Below are positions 25,712 through 33,031 of a stretch of DNA of 64,000 nucleotides, piece after piece. Source of the stretch: Palsa-870 sp039935415 (GTDB lineage: Bacteria; Chloroflexota; Dormibacteria; Dormibacterales; Dormibacteraceae). How positions within the stretch are numbered: position 1 is the first letter of the stretch; every line of letters starts with the position of its first letter. The stretch spans positions 73,943 through 137,942 of the forward strand of contig JBDTKH010000014.1 in the NCBI GenBank assembly GCA_039935415.1, in the 5' to 3' direction. Under the pieces are notes generated by a model. It ran no database searches. It was not told the DNA's origin and saw only the letters and a list, made by a program, of their open reading frames with translations. The translations under genes were made by a program, and so were the position numbers.

Positions 25712-26668
25712 CTAGGACGCCGGAGACGGGTACGCGTAGTACGCCACCGGCGGCTGGTCGATCTCGAGCCGCCTGAACGCCAGGGTCCAGTAGGTCGAGC
25801 CCTGCGCGGCGGAGAACGCCGCGGTGACGAGGAAGACCGGCAGCGCGATCAGGAATCCGATCACGACGAACACCCAGAACGCCGCGGACCCGCTGGCGTA
25901 AGCCGCCGCGGCCGCGATCACGACGGGGATCGCGATGACCACTGCGACGATGCCGAGGCAGATGCCCACGACGATCCCGACGGCGATCGCCAGGAGCCAC
26001 ACCAGGAGCACCCGGCCGAGACGTTTGGTCAGTAACCGGTGCGCCCGCACGATGGCCGCCCTGGCGCCGACCTGCTCCAGGACCACGGCTCTCGTGCCCA
26101 GCCGATCGAGGAACGAGATGTAGATCGCGTACGGGATCGCCACCAGCACCAGCAGCGCACCGGCCAGGGCGAGGCTGACGCCGGCACCGTTGTTGTGGCC
26201 GAGGAAGGCCGCGATCGCGCCGAGCACGAGTGCCAGAACGAGTATCAACACCGGCAACGTCAAGGCGAGGAGCAACAGGCGGAAACGGATGATGGTGCCC
26301 ATCGTGGCAACTCCACATCGCCACGCCACCGCCAGGTTGAACGGCCGCTCGGCGTCATGCTCGGCAGACGCTCGAACGAGCGCCCCCTCGCAGACGGCCG
26401 CCAGCACGAAGAAGCCGATTGAAAGGACGATGAGCAGCGCGGCGACGATGAGCAGGCTGGCGGTGTTCTGGTTGACCCAGGCGGACACCTGCTGACCGGC
26501 GGCGTTGAAGTCCGGGGCTCGGTTCGTGCCCGGCTGGATCGGTTGTCCCTGGCTGTAGTTGAAGCTGGAACCTCCGCCCGCTTCGCCGGAAACGAAGGCG
26601 AGCAGCCAGAGGTACTTGAAACGCCAGACGATCTTGAACGAGCGGGTGACCATCTCCCAGTACGGCAC
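25712..26668 (-). CDS. Multi-pass membrane protein (DUF7544/GPDP-membrane-domain-like)
   Basis: A 318-residue protein with about six long hydrophobic segments, including a very Ala/Val/Ile-rich pair near residues 215-290, and a polar loop after the first helix (SFNYSQGQPIQPG). The arrangement resembles the membrane domain found in glycerophosphodiesterase-like and DUF4013-type proteins, which often act in membrane or envelope stress, but no catalytic residues are seen. Function unknown. Its upstream region holds repeat copy B. Confidence 0.7.
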   Translation of the reverse strand: MPYWEMVTRSFKIVWRFKYLWLLAFVSGEAGGGSSFNYSQGQPIQPGTNRAPDFNAAGQQVSAWVNQNTASLLIVAALLIVLSIGFFVLAAVCEGALVRASAEHDAERPFNLAVAWRCGVATMGTIIRFRLLLLALTLPVLILVLALVLGAIAAFLGHNNGAGVSLALAGALLVLVAIPYAIYISFLDRLGTRAVVLEQVGARAAIVRAHRLLTKRLGRVLLVWLLAIAVGIVVGICLGIVAVVIAIPVVIAAAAAYASGSAAFWVFVVIGFLIALPVFLVTAAFSAAQGSTYWTLAFRRLEIDQPPVAYYAYPSPAS

Positions 26669-26713
26669 GCTACGAGGATAGGCCGGAAATCCGGCTAGCC
26701 ACTAAGCACGAGC

Positions 26714-26841
26714 CAGGTGGGGCTTCAGGCCGGGTTTATCCCCGCCGTCACATCGCACGCCAACTTCCAGGCACAACCCCGCGCGGGAGAGGAGAGAGGG
26801 GTTCCCGTAGGGGAGGACATCTGTCCTCCCCTGCGCTTTTA
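26714..26841 (+). repeat. Two-hairpin intergenic repeat, copy B
   Basis: Left hairpin 26728-26746 (GGCcGGG, loop TTTAT, CCCcGCC; one mismatch). Right hairpin 26809-26832 (AGGGGAGGACA / TGTCCTCCCCT, 11 bp) followed by GCGCTTTTA. The right end touches the stop codon of the thioesterase on the opposite strand (TAA, complement of 26839-26841), so the hairpin would lie directly after that gene's stop in its mRNA. Confidence 0.75.
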
Positions 26842-27204
26842 AAAATCGGCGGGGACGATCGCCCGCTTGTGGAGGCCTGATCCGAGCAGCTTGTCGCCCT
26901 GGCGGCACTCCACGTCGAAGTACAGCTTGTTGCCCTTCACCTCGGTGAGACGGGTGGTGACGACCACGGTGCTTCCTGGCGCCGCGGGGGCCAGGTGCCG
27001 GACGTGCACCTCGTACCCGACCGAGGTGTGACCGTCCGGCAGGAGCCCGTCCAGCGAACGGTGGCACGTGATCTCCATCAGGCCGATCATCGCCGGTGTC
27101 GCGAACGTCCCTTTGCCGCCGACGTGCCTGGTGATGAGGTCGCCGTCGACGACGCGCTCCAGGCGTCCTTCCAACCCGGGCCGAATACTTTCTTGAGTCG
27201 CCAA
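26839..27204 (-). CDS. FlK-like thioesterase (hot-dog fold)
   Basis: A 121-residue hot-dog thioesterase. SIRPGLEGRLERVV at the start, then FATPAMIGLMEITCHRSLDGLLPDGHTSVGYEVHVRHLAPAAPGSTV match the fluoroacetyl-CoA thioesterase (FlK) family, which includes many acyl-CoA thioesterases of unknown specificity. The FlK catalytic Thr, Glu and His positions correspond to the T in ATPAMI, E in MEITC, and H in RHLAP. Start TTG 27204 is divergent from galU; a longer frame to 27276 would overlap galU. Repeat copy B begins at its stop codon. Confidence 0.8.
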   Translation of the reverse strand: MATQESIRPGLEGRLERVVDGDLITRHVGGKGTFATPAMIGLMEITCHRSLDGLLPDGHTSVGYEVHVRHLAPAAPGSTVVVTTRLTEVKGNKLYFDVECRQGDKLLGSGLHKRAIVPADF

Positions 27205-27227
27205 CCTATAGATTGTGGCTGGTGACA

Positions 27228-28127
27228 ATGCCTCCCGTGCGCAAGGCGGTGGTGACCGCCGCAGGCCTTGGGACACGCTTCCTGCCGATTACCAAGGCTC
27301 AGCCCAAAGAGATGCTTCCGCTCGTGGACAAGCCGACCATCCAGTACGGAGTCGAAGAGTTGATCGCCTCGGGCATCAAGGAGGTGGTTTTCGTCACGGG
27401 TGGTGGGAAACGGGCAATCGTCGATCACTTCGATCGTTCACTCGAGCTGGAGTTCTATCTCCGTGAACGCGGCAGGCTTGACCTGCTCAAGATTCTCGAG
27501 GAAGTGGATTCCCTGAGCGACCAGGTTCACATGTCCTGGGTCCAACAGAAGGAGCCGCTCGGCCTGGGCCACGCTGTCTACCAGGCCCGACCGCTGATCG
27601 GCGCAGAGCCATGCGCAGTGCTTTTGCCGGATGACGTGATCCTGAGCGACGTCCCCTGCATGCGGCAGCTCATCGACGCCTACTCGCACACGGGAGCTAC
27701 CGTGATTGCCGCCCGTCGCGTCCCGCGTGACCAGGTGAGCCGTTACGGGATCTTTGCCATCAAGTCATCCGAGGGGCGCATCCACGAAGTGGAGGATCTC
27801 GTTGAGAAGCCTGAGCTGAAGGCGGCTCCATCCGATCTCGCCATCATCGGCCGCTACATCCTCACTCCCGCCGTCTTCGCCGCTCTTGAAAGCGCCGAAA
27901 CAGGGGCGGGGAAGGAGATCCAGCTGACTGACGCGATCAAGAAGACGATCGGCACGCACCCAGTCGTTGCGCTCGAGTTCGAGGGCGACTACTACGACAC
28001 AGGAACGGTGCCTGGCTACCTCCGCGCCAACCTTACGCTGGCCATGAAGCGGGAGGGCCTTCGCGAAGAGCTGGCCCCCCTCCTGCGGGAGCTCCTGGAC
28101 GGGGCGCCAGACGGCACGGGGCTATAA
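27228..28127 (+). CDS. galU: UTP--glucose-1-phosphate uridylyltransferase
   Basis: Makes UDP-glucose for cell-wall polymers, glycolipids and trehalose. The N-terminal nucleotide-binding signature AAGLGTRFLPITKAQPKEMLP is complete; LPDDVILSD holds the metal-binding Asp and VEDLVEKP the catalytic region, with EFEGDYYDTGTVPGYL near the end. Length from ATG 27228 is 299, matching the bacterial family (about 290-300). TTG 27213 is an alternative. It supplies the donor that OtsA/TreT-type enzymes and glycosyltransferases need. Confidence 0.95.
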   Translation: MPPVRKAVVTAAGLGTRFLPITKAQPKEMLPLVDKPTIQYGVEELIASGIKEVVFVTGGGKRAIVDHFDRSLELEFYLRERGRLDLLKILEEVDSLSDQVHMSWVQQKEPLGLGHAVYQARPLIGAEPCAVLLPDDVILSDVPCMRQLIDAYSHTGATVIAARRVPRDQVSRYGIFAIKSSEGRIHEVEDLVEKPELKAAPSDLAIIGRYILTPAVFAALESAETGAGKEIQLTDAIKKTIGTHPVVALEFEGDYYDTGTVPGYLRANLTLAMKREGLREELAPLLRELLDGAPDGTGL

Positions 28128-28128
28128 T
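28123..28128 (+). promoter_or_regulatory. Possible -10 box upstream of the 28174 gene
   Basis: A perfect TATAAT overlaps the galU stop codon, 45 bases before ATG 28174. A -35 match at the right distance is poor (TGGACG lies 21 bases upstream), so this is only a candidate promoter. Confidence 0.3.
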
Positions 28129-28173
28129 CGAAACACGCTCAATGAGCCGATTTCCCGCCCGAGTGAATTACCT

Positions 28174-28443
28174 ATGGCTGTTTCAGGACGAAAAAGATTC
28201 GACGACGACAAGGTTGTCAAGTATGAGACCGCGGAGAAGGACTTCGAGGTTGAGGTTTCGCGCACCCTCAACAAGTGGTGCGTCACCGTGTATCAGCTTC
28301 CGGACAGGCAGATCCTGGTCCAGGACTTCTTCCCCGAGCGCTGGAAGGCACTTGCGCGGGCGCAAGACTTCATCCGGCTTCTGAACCAGCGCAAGAAGAA
28401 GGAAGAGGAAGGTCTCGCGGCCGCCGGCGACGACGACTACTAA
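28174..28443 (+). CDS. Hypothetical protein, 89 residues, highly charged
   Basis: Starts at ATG 28174. The product is charged, with a plausible small beta domain (YETAEKDFEVEVSRTLNKWCVTVYQLPDRQILVQDFFPERWKALARAQDFIRLL) and a Lys/Glu-rich then Asp-rich tail. No family recognised. A TATAAT box lies upstream, and repeat copy C begins directly after its stop codon. Confidence 0.65.
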   Translation: MAVSGRKRFDDDKVVKYETAEKDFEVEVSRTLNKWCVTVYQLPDRQILVQDFFPERWKALARAQDFIRLLNQRKKKEEEGLAAAGDDDY

Positions 28444-28575
28444 AGAAGCGCGGGTGACGACAGATGTCCTCCCCCGCGGAACCCCCTCATCTCCCTCCGC
28501 GACGCCAGGAGTCGCTTGGAAGTTGCACGCATGGGGGACGGCCGGGATAAACCCGGCCTGAAAGCCACCCTTGGT
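28444..28575 (-). repeat. Two-hairpin intergenic repeat, copy C (reverse orientation)
   Basis: On the plus strand, 28540-28558 reads GGCCGGG-ATAAA-CCCGGCC (7 bp perfect). The other hairpin is at 28451-28476, with CGGGTGACGACA and TGTCCTCCCCCG pairing except for two mismatches. In element sense the order is the same as copies A and B. The right end abuts the TAA of the 28174 gene, so the hairpin immediately follows that gene's stop. Confidence 0.75.
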
Positions 28576-28596
28576 ACTGGGTACAATTCAGCGCTC

Positions 28597-28806
28597 GTGA
28601 ACTGGGCTGCGCTGCGGACCGAATGGGGGGCTGTGACGTTTGTGCTGACCGTCATCCTGGGCATGATCATCGTGCCTCTCGCCCTCTACTTCGCCAACCA
28701 GGGCCCGACCGCGATTGGCGTGCCCACGATCAGCACGACGAGCAGCGCCCGGGCCAGCGGAGCCGTGATCGCGAGCCCGACGCCGGTCGCGTCTACCGCC
28801 AGGTAG
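28597..28806 (+). CDS. Small single-pass membrane protein, 69 residues
   Basis: From GTG 28597: a short polar start, one strong hydrophobic helix (VTFVLTVILGMIIVPLALYFA), then a Thr/Ser/Ala-rich tail that would lie outside the membrane. A TACAAT (28582-28587) ten bases before the start could be a -10 box for a nearly leaderless transcript. The frame is also open upstream through repeat copy C (to 28516), which is unlikely to be translated. No family recognised. Confidence 0.45.
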   Translation: MNWAALRTEWGAVTFVLTVILGMIIVPLALYFANQGPTAIGVPTISTTSSARASGAVIASPTPVASTAR

Positions 28807-28835
28807 CTCGGAGGCGTCCTGGCCGGCAAGAAACG

Positions 28836-29372
28836 CTAGCCGGCAAATCCCCAGAGCAGCCGGTCGCCGTTCGGCTGCACGATGTCTCCTAGCGGTAACG
28901 ACATCTCGGCCACCGACTTCTGCTCGGCGGCGACGCGCATCTCGATCACCTCGGAGAGTCGAAGGTGCGCGATCATCGCGCAGTCGCGCAGGAAAGTGAA
29001 GACCACCGGGCGCACGAGGTTGAGCACGTAGTCCGCGATTTGCACGCCGTCGGTGAGGTGCTGACCGGCGACGCTGCGGTCGCGAAAGGCAAGCACCACA
29101 ACCTCATCGCTCAGCATCACCGGGTCGCTCCACGCATAAGCCTGCGAGTCGGCATCGCTCAGCAGCTGCAGGAGCTCCGTCAGCCGTCGCATCGGCGGCT
29201 GCGGGCCTTCGATGAGCAGAGGCACGTCGCGCTGTGGCTCGTTGAACTGCTGGGCGCGGTACTGGGCCGTGAACCCGAGATCGGAGATCCCTGCAAACGG
29301 TGCAGGAACCTTGATCGTCATCTCGCCGAGTCGTGGGCTGTTGGGACGCATCCTGGGACGTAGGCCTTTCAT
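28836..29372 (-). CDS. Hypothetical protein, 178 residues
   Basis: A soluble-looking protein without membrane segments or recognised motifs. It contains FAGISDLGFTAQYRAQQ, then VVVLAFRDRSVAGQHLTDGVQIADYVLNLV and a C-terminal VVFTFLRDCAMIAHLRLSEVIEMRV, suggesting a mixed alpha/beta fold. Start ATG 29372, with internal Met at about 29351 and 29321 as alternatives. It is divergent from the CoA-transferase gene, with a GC-rich hairpin between them. Confidence 0.6.
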   Translation of the reverse strand: MKGLRPRMRPNSPRLGEMTIKVPAPFAGISDLGFTAQYRAQQFNEPQRDVPLLIEGPQPPMRRLTELLQLLSDADSQAYAWSDPVMLSDEVVVLAFRDRSVAGQHLTDGVQIADYVLNLVRPVVFTFLRDCAMIAHLRLSEVIEMRVAAEQKSVAEMSLPLGDIVQPNGDRLLWGFAG

Positions 29373-29385
29373 GCCCTATTAACGC

Positions 29386-29411
29386 ACGGGGGCACCCAAA
29401 TGTCCCCCCGT
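29386..29411. other. GC-rich hairpin in a divergent intergenic region
   Basis: ACGGGGG (29386-29392) pairs with CCCCCGT (29405-29411), 7 bp, with a loop containing CACCCAAATGTC. It lies between divergent starts (29372 minus, 29441 plus), so it is a leader or operator rather than a terminator. Its GGGGG...CCCCC stem resembles the right hairpin of the intergenic repeat family, but the rest of the repeat is missing. Confidence 0.35.
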
Positions 29412-29440
29412 CAACTTCTTTGCCCCGAGAATTGATCTCA

Positions 29441-30589
29441 ATGCCGCTGGGTGGAATTCGGGTGCTCGACCTCACCAGGCTGCTGCCGGGCGCCTTCTGC
29501 ACGATGCTGCTGGCCGACATGGGGGCGGACGTCGTCAAGGTCGAAGAGCCGGACGGCGGCGATTACATGCGCTGGACGCCGCCGCTCGTCGATGGTCAGA
29601 GCGTCCTATTCAACTCACTCAACCGGAACAAGCGCAGCCTCACCCTGAATCTGAAGACGGAGGCCGGCCGTGATCTCCTGCTGCGGCTGGTCGAAGCAGC
29701 TGACGTCCTGGTGGAGGGAAACCGCCCTGGCGTCATGCAGCGGCTCGGCCTCGGCTGGGACATCCTGCACGAGCACAGCCCCAGGCTCGTCATGTGCTCG
29801 ATTACCGGGTACGGCCAGGACGGCCCGTTCGCCGCGCGCGCGGGGCACGACCTCAACTACATGGCGACCTCGGGAGCCCTCAGCCTCAACGGCGCGGCGG
29901 GCGGACCGCCGGTGCCGCTCTCGGTGCAGGTGGCTGACGTCGGGGGCGGCGGCGTGCAGGCGGCGGTCGCGATCCTCGGCGCGCTGGTCGGCGTGCACCG
30001 CGGCGACAAGGGCAGGTGGCTCGACGTGTCGATGACCGACGGCGCGGTGAGCTGGCTTGCGCTTGCGCTGGCGGCGCGAGGTGGCGGGGAGGAGGTTGGT
30101 CGCGGCGACCAGCGCCTGTCCGGCCGGCACGCCTGCTATCGCGTCTACGCGTGCAAGGGTGGCGGCTTCTACAGCGTCGGCGCCCTCGAGCCCAAGTTCT
30201 GGGCCGCGCTATGCGTGGCGGTCGGGCGGCCGGGGCTGGTCGGGCTCCAGTTCGCGGAGGGCGAGGAGGGTGCGGGCGTGCATCACGCGATGGAGGAGGT
30301 CTTCGCCTCGCGCACCCGGGCGGAGTGGGAGCGCGACCTTGCCGCGCTCGACGCGTGCTGCGAGCCGGTGCTCGAGCTGGACGAGGTGGGGTCCCATCCC
30401 CAGGTGGCGGCTCGAGGGCTCATCTCGGATCGACCGACCGGGGTCGAGGTGAGGCCTGCGGTTCAGGTGCGGAGCGATTGGCGGCGGCGTGACCCTCCAC
30501 GCTTGGGCGAGCACACGGCCGAGATCCTGGCCGAGGTGGGGGTGGATGAGACACGGCTTGGTGAGTTGAAGCGCTTGGCAGTCATTTAG
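29441..30589 (+). CDS. CaiB/BaiF-type CoA transferase (AMACR-like)
   Basis: A 382-residue family III CoA transferase. RVLDLTRLLPGAFCTMLLADMGADVVKVEEP is the N-terminal signature, and the catalytic Asp is in AGHDLNYMATSGAL. The GHDLNY-SGAL pattern is closest to alpha-methylacyl-CoA racemases, which epimerise 2-methylacyl-CoAs so that branched chains can enter beta-oxidation. This fits the acyl-CoA mutase and dehydrogenase genes elsewhere in the window. Start ATG 29441; TTG 29432 is possible. Specificity between racemase and transferase is inferred. Confidence 0.85.
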   Translation: MPLGGIRVLDLTRLLPGAFCTMLLADMGADVVKVEEPDGGDYMRWTPPLVDGQSVLFNSLNRNKRSLTLNLKTEAGRDLLLRLVEAADVLVEGNRPGVMQRLGLGWDILHEHSPRLVMCSITGYGQDGPFAARAGHDLNYMATSGALSLNGAAGGPPVPLSVQVADVGGGGVQAAVAILGALVGVHRGDKGRWLDVSMTDGAVSWLALALAARGGGEEVGRGDQRLSGRHACYRVYACKGGGFYSVGALEPKFWAALCVAVGRPGLVGLQFAEGEEGAGVHHAMEEVFASRTRAEWERDLAALDACCEPVLELDEVGSHPQVAARGLISDRPTGVEVRPAVQVRSDWRRRDPPRLGEHTAEILAEVGVDETRLGELKRLAVI

Positions 30590-30618
30590 CGGACCTCCCC
30601 ATCCGGCGCTGCGCGCCA

Positions 30619-30640
30619 CCTTCCCCGCGAGCGGGGAAGT
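30619..30640. terminator. Bidirectional terminator between CoA transferase and coaE
   Basis: Perfect 10-bp stem ACTTCCCCGC-type: A(30619) CTTCCCCGC / GCGGGGAAG T(30640) with a 2-base centre. It lies 30 bases after the CoA-transferase stop and 28 bases from the convergent coaE stop. Confidence 0.6.
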
Positions 30641-30667
30641 CACTTATCTAACTGGCGCCGCGTCCAG

Positions 30668-31264
30668 TCAAGAGGGGGACACTACGTGCGTCCAGAGCCA
30701 CTCCACTTGCTTGCGGGTCTCTTCGGGGGTGCCGCTGTTGTCGATCACGTGGTGGGCCAGCTTGCGCTTCTCCTCGATCGGCATCTGCGAGGCGACCATG
30801 GCGCGCGCGCGATCCTCGCTCAGCCCGCGCCCTTCGACCAGGCGCGTCAGCTGCAGGCTCTCGGGCACGTAGACCAGGATCACGTTCGAGTACAGCCGTT
30901 CGATGCCGGTCTCGAACAGCAGTGGCACATCCTGCACGACGACCTCCGCTCCGGCCAGCGCGGCCTCCGCCGTGCGTTCGGCCATCCACTCCCGGACCAG
31001 CGGGTGGACGATCTCGTTCAAGCGAAGCCGCGAGATCTCGTCATGGAAGACCCGGTCGCCCAGCTTCGCGCGGTCGATGCGCCCGTCCCGCCCGTATTCG
31101 TCCCCGAACTCCCTGACGATTTCCTCGAAGCCGACGCTGCCCGGCTCGTAGACGGCGTGCGCCGCGTCATCGGCGTCGAAGACCACAGCGCCGAGGTCGC
31201 GCAGCATGCCGTCGACGGTTGACTTCCCGGACCCAGCGCCGCCCGTCAGCCCAATGAGCTTCAA
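30668..31264 (-). CDS. coaE: Dephospho-CoA kinase
   Basis: Last step of coenzyme A biosynthesis: phosphorylates the 3'-hydroxyl of dephospho-CoA. P-loop GGAGSGKST (8-16), DADDAAHAVY (CoA/lid motif), and QDVPLLFETGIE (conserved PLLFE) are all present; 198 residues is the standard size. The start is TTG 31264. The divergent fixC gene starts nine bases away, so the two leaders must overlap. Confidence 0.94.
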   Translation of the reverse strand: MKLIGLTGGAGSGKSTVDGMLRDLGAVVFDADDAAHAVYEPGSVGFEEIVREFGDEYGRDGRIDRAKLGDRVFHDEISRLRLNEIVHPLVREWMAERTAEAALAGAEVVVQDVPLLFETGIERLYSNVILVYVPESLQLTRLVEGRGLSEDRARAMVASQMPIEEKRKLAHHVIDNSGTPEETRKQVEWLWTHVVSPS

Positions 31265-31273
31265 TTGGGGGGA

Positions 31274-32587
31274 ATGGCAGAAGAGGAAAAGTTCGACGCG
31301 GTCGTCGTCGGCGCCGGACCCGCCGGCTCGGCGGCCGCGATCACGATGGCGAAGGCCGGCCTGCAGGTCGCGCTACTCGAGCGTGGCACCAAGCCCGGCT
31401 CGAAGAACGTGATGGGCGGCATCCTCTACAACCACTACCTCGAAGAGATCGTAGGCGACCGCTGGAAGGAAGCGCCGCTCGAGCGGCCGATCATCGAGGA
31501 GCGCCGCTGGCTGATGACTCCCGATGCCGCGATCGGGCTCGACTACAAGAACATCCGCAACCGGAGGCGGCCGCACTCCTACTCGGTGCTGCGGGCGCGC
31601 TTTGACGCGTGGTTCGCGGAGGAGGCCGAGAGGGCGGGAGCCGTCGTCGTGCCGGAGACCGTGGTCGACCGCCTGATCGTCAGGAACAGCCGCGTGGTCG
31701 GAGTCGGCACCGGCCGTGGCGACGACCTCTACGCCGACGTGGTGATCGTCTGCGAGGGGATCGGGCTGGGTGCAGGATTGCTCGAGAACACGGTCATCGC
31801 CGGCAAGCCGCTGCGGCGGAAGCTTCGCCCGAACGAGGTCGCGATGGCGGTCAAGGAGATCATGCAGCTCGACCCCGGACTGATCGAGGAGCGGTTCAAC
31901 TGCGATCCCGGCGAAGGCTGCACGATCGAGTGCTTCGGCGACTCGACGTTGGGGATGTCCGGGTTCATGTTCATCTACACGAACAAGGACACGCTGTCGG
32001 TGGGTGGTGGCGCGCTGCTGAGCGAGTTCAACTCGACGCTGCGAAGCCCCAACGACCTGATGGAGCATTTCAAAAACCACCCCGCGGTCAAGCCCCTCCT
32101 GCGGGGCGCCGAGACGGTCGAGTACCTCGCGCACCTGATCCCCGAGGGCGGCTATCGGGGAATCCCGAAGGTTTACGGTCCGGGCTACCTCGTGTGCGGG
32201 GACGCGGCGATGCTGTCGAACCCGGTCCACCGCGAGGGCTCTAACCTGGCCATGGAGTCCGGCCGCCTCGCGGGCATGACCGTGATCCACGCGAAGGAGA
32301 TTGACGACTTCTCAGAGCGCCGCCTGGCCGAGTACAAGGGCCTGCTCGACCATTCGTGGGTCATGGCCGACATGAAAAAGTACGACGGCGCGGTGCCGCT
32401 CCTCGAGCACAACCCCCAGATGCTGACGAAGTATCCCCGCGTGCTCGACCAGGCGCTCGACGAGTTCTTTCGGGTCGACGGCCAATCGAAGTGGCAGAAG
32501 CAGTCGAAGATCCTGAAGATGTTCCGCAAAGAAGGCCTTTTGAGGATGGGCTGGGACACTTTCAAGGCCGCCTGGACGATGAAATAA
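31274..32587 (+). CDS. fixC: FixC-like flavoprotein (ETF:quinone oxidoreductase family)
   Basis: A 437-residue FAD-dependent oxidoreductase. FAD-binding VVVGAGPAGSAAAITMAKAG is at the N-terminus, KPGSKNVMGGILYNH is typical of FixC, and CGDAAMLSNPVHREGSNLAMESG is the C-terminal FAD motif. FixC passes electrons from electron-transfer flavoprotein (FixAB) to quinone. No fixA, fixB or fixX is adjacent here. It probably serves the acyl-CoA dehydrogenases in this window, but FixAB must be elsewhere. GGGGGGA before ATG 31274 supports the start. Confidence 0.88.
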   Translation: MAEEEKFDAVVVGAGPAGSAAAITMAKAGLQVALLERGTKPGSKNVMGGILYNHYLEEIVGDRWKEAPLERPIIEERRWLMTPDAAIGLDYKNIRNRRRPHSYSVLRARFDAWFAEEAERAGAVVVPETVVDRLIVRNSRVVGVGTGRGDDLYADVVIVCEGIGLGAGLLENTVIAGKPLRRKLRPNEVAMAVKEIMQLDPGLIEERFNCDPGEGCTIECFGDSTLGMSGFMFIYTNKDTLSVGGGALLSEFNSTLRSPNDLMEHFKNHPAVKPLLRGAETVEYLAHLIPEGGYRGIPKVYGPGYLVCGDAAMLSNPVHREGSNLAMESGRLAGMTVIHAKEIDDFSERRLAEYKGLLDHSWVMADMKKYDGAVPLLEHNPQMLTKYPRVLDQALDEFFRVDGQSKWQKQSKILKMFRKEGLLRMGWDTFKAAWTMK

Positions 32588-32613
32588 CCAGGAAGCGAAC
32601 CGGAACGCCGTGG

Positions 32614-33024
32614 ATGCCTGCGCCCGACTACGCGAAACAGCTCACCGGCCTGAGCCTCAACCTCCTGGTCCGCGACGTCCCCTCGAGTCTTCCCTTTTAC
32701 ACGGAGGTCCTGGGGCTCAGCGCCCTGTACAGCGACGTCGACTTCGCGGCGCTCGAAGGTGGGCCGGGCGTGCGGATCATGCTGCACGCCGACCACACGC
32801 TCGACCACTCGCCTGTCGAGACGGCGCGCTTGGGCGCCCCCGGCAGGCGCGGCACGGGCGCCGAGATCCGGATCCTCGGCATCGATCCCGACCAGGTCGA
32901 GGCCCGCGCCCGCGAGCGAGGCTTCACTGTGAACGTCGCCACCCAGACGTTTCCTCACGGGTGGAGGGAAGTCCGCCTGGAAGACGGAAACGGCTACATG
33001 TTCGCGGTGGGAGTTCTGCCCTGA
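32614..33024 (+). CDS. VOC/glyoxalase superfamily protein
   Basis: A 136-residue vicinal oxygen chelate protein: GLSLNLLVRDVPSSLPFYTEVLGLSALYSDVDFAALEGGPGVRIMLHADHTL, later GWREVRLEDGNGYMFAVGVLP. The paired beta-alpha-beta-beta-beta modules fit; the metal ligands differ from glyoxalase I, so the activity is unknown. Start ATG 32614, 26 bases after fixC, likely on the same transcript. Confidence 0.75.
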   Translation: MPAPDYAKQLTGLSLNLLVRDVPSSLPFYTEVLGLSALYSDVDFAALEGGPGVRIMLHADHTLDHSPVETARLGAPGRRGTGAEIRILGIDPDQVEARARERGFTVNVATQTFPHGWREVRLEDGNGYMFAVGVLP

Positions 33025-33031
33025 GCCGCCA

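Noticed and set aside
30619..30640. Further copy of the two-hairpin repeat
   Set aside because: It is a single perfect hairpin between convergent genes without the repeat's left hairpin or spacer; classed as a terminator.
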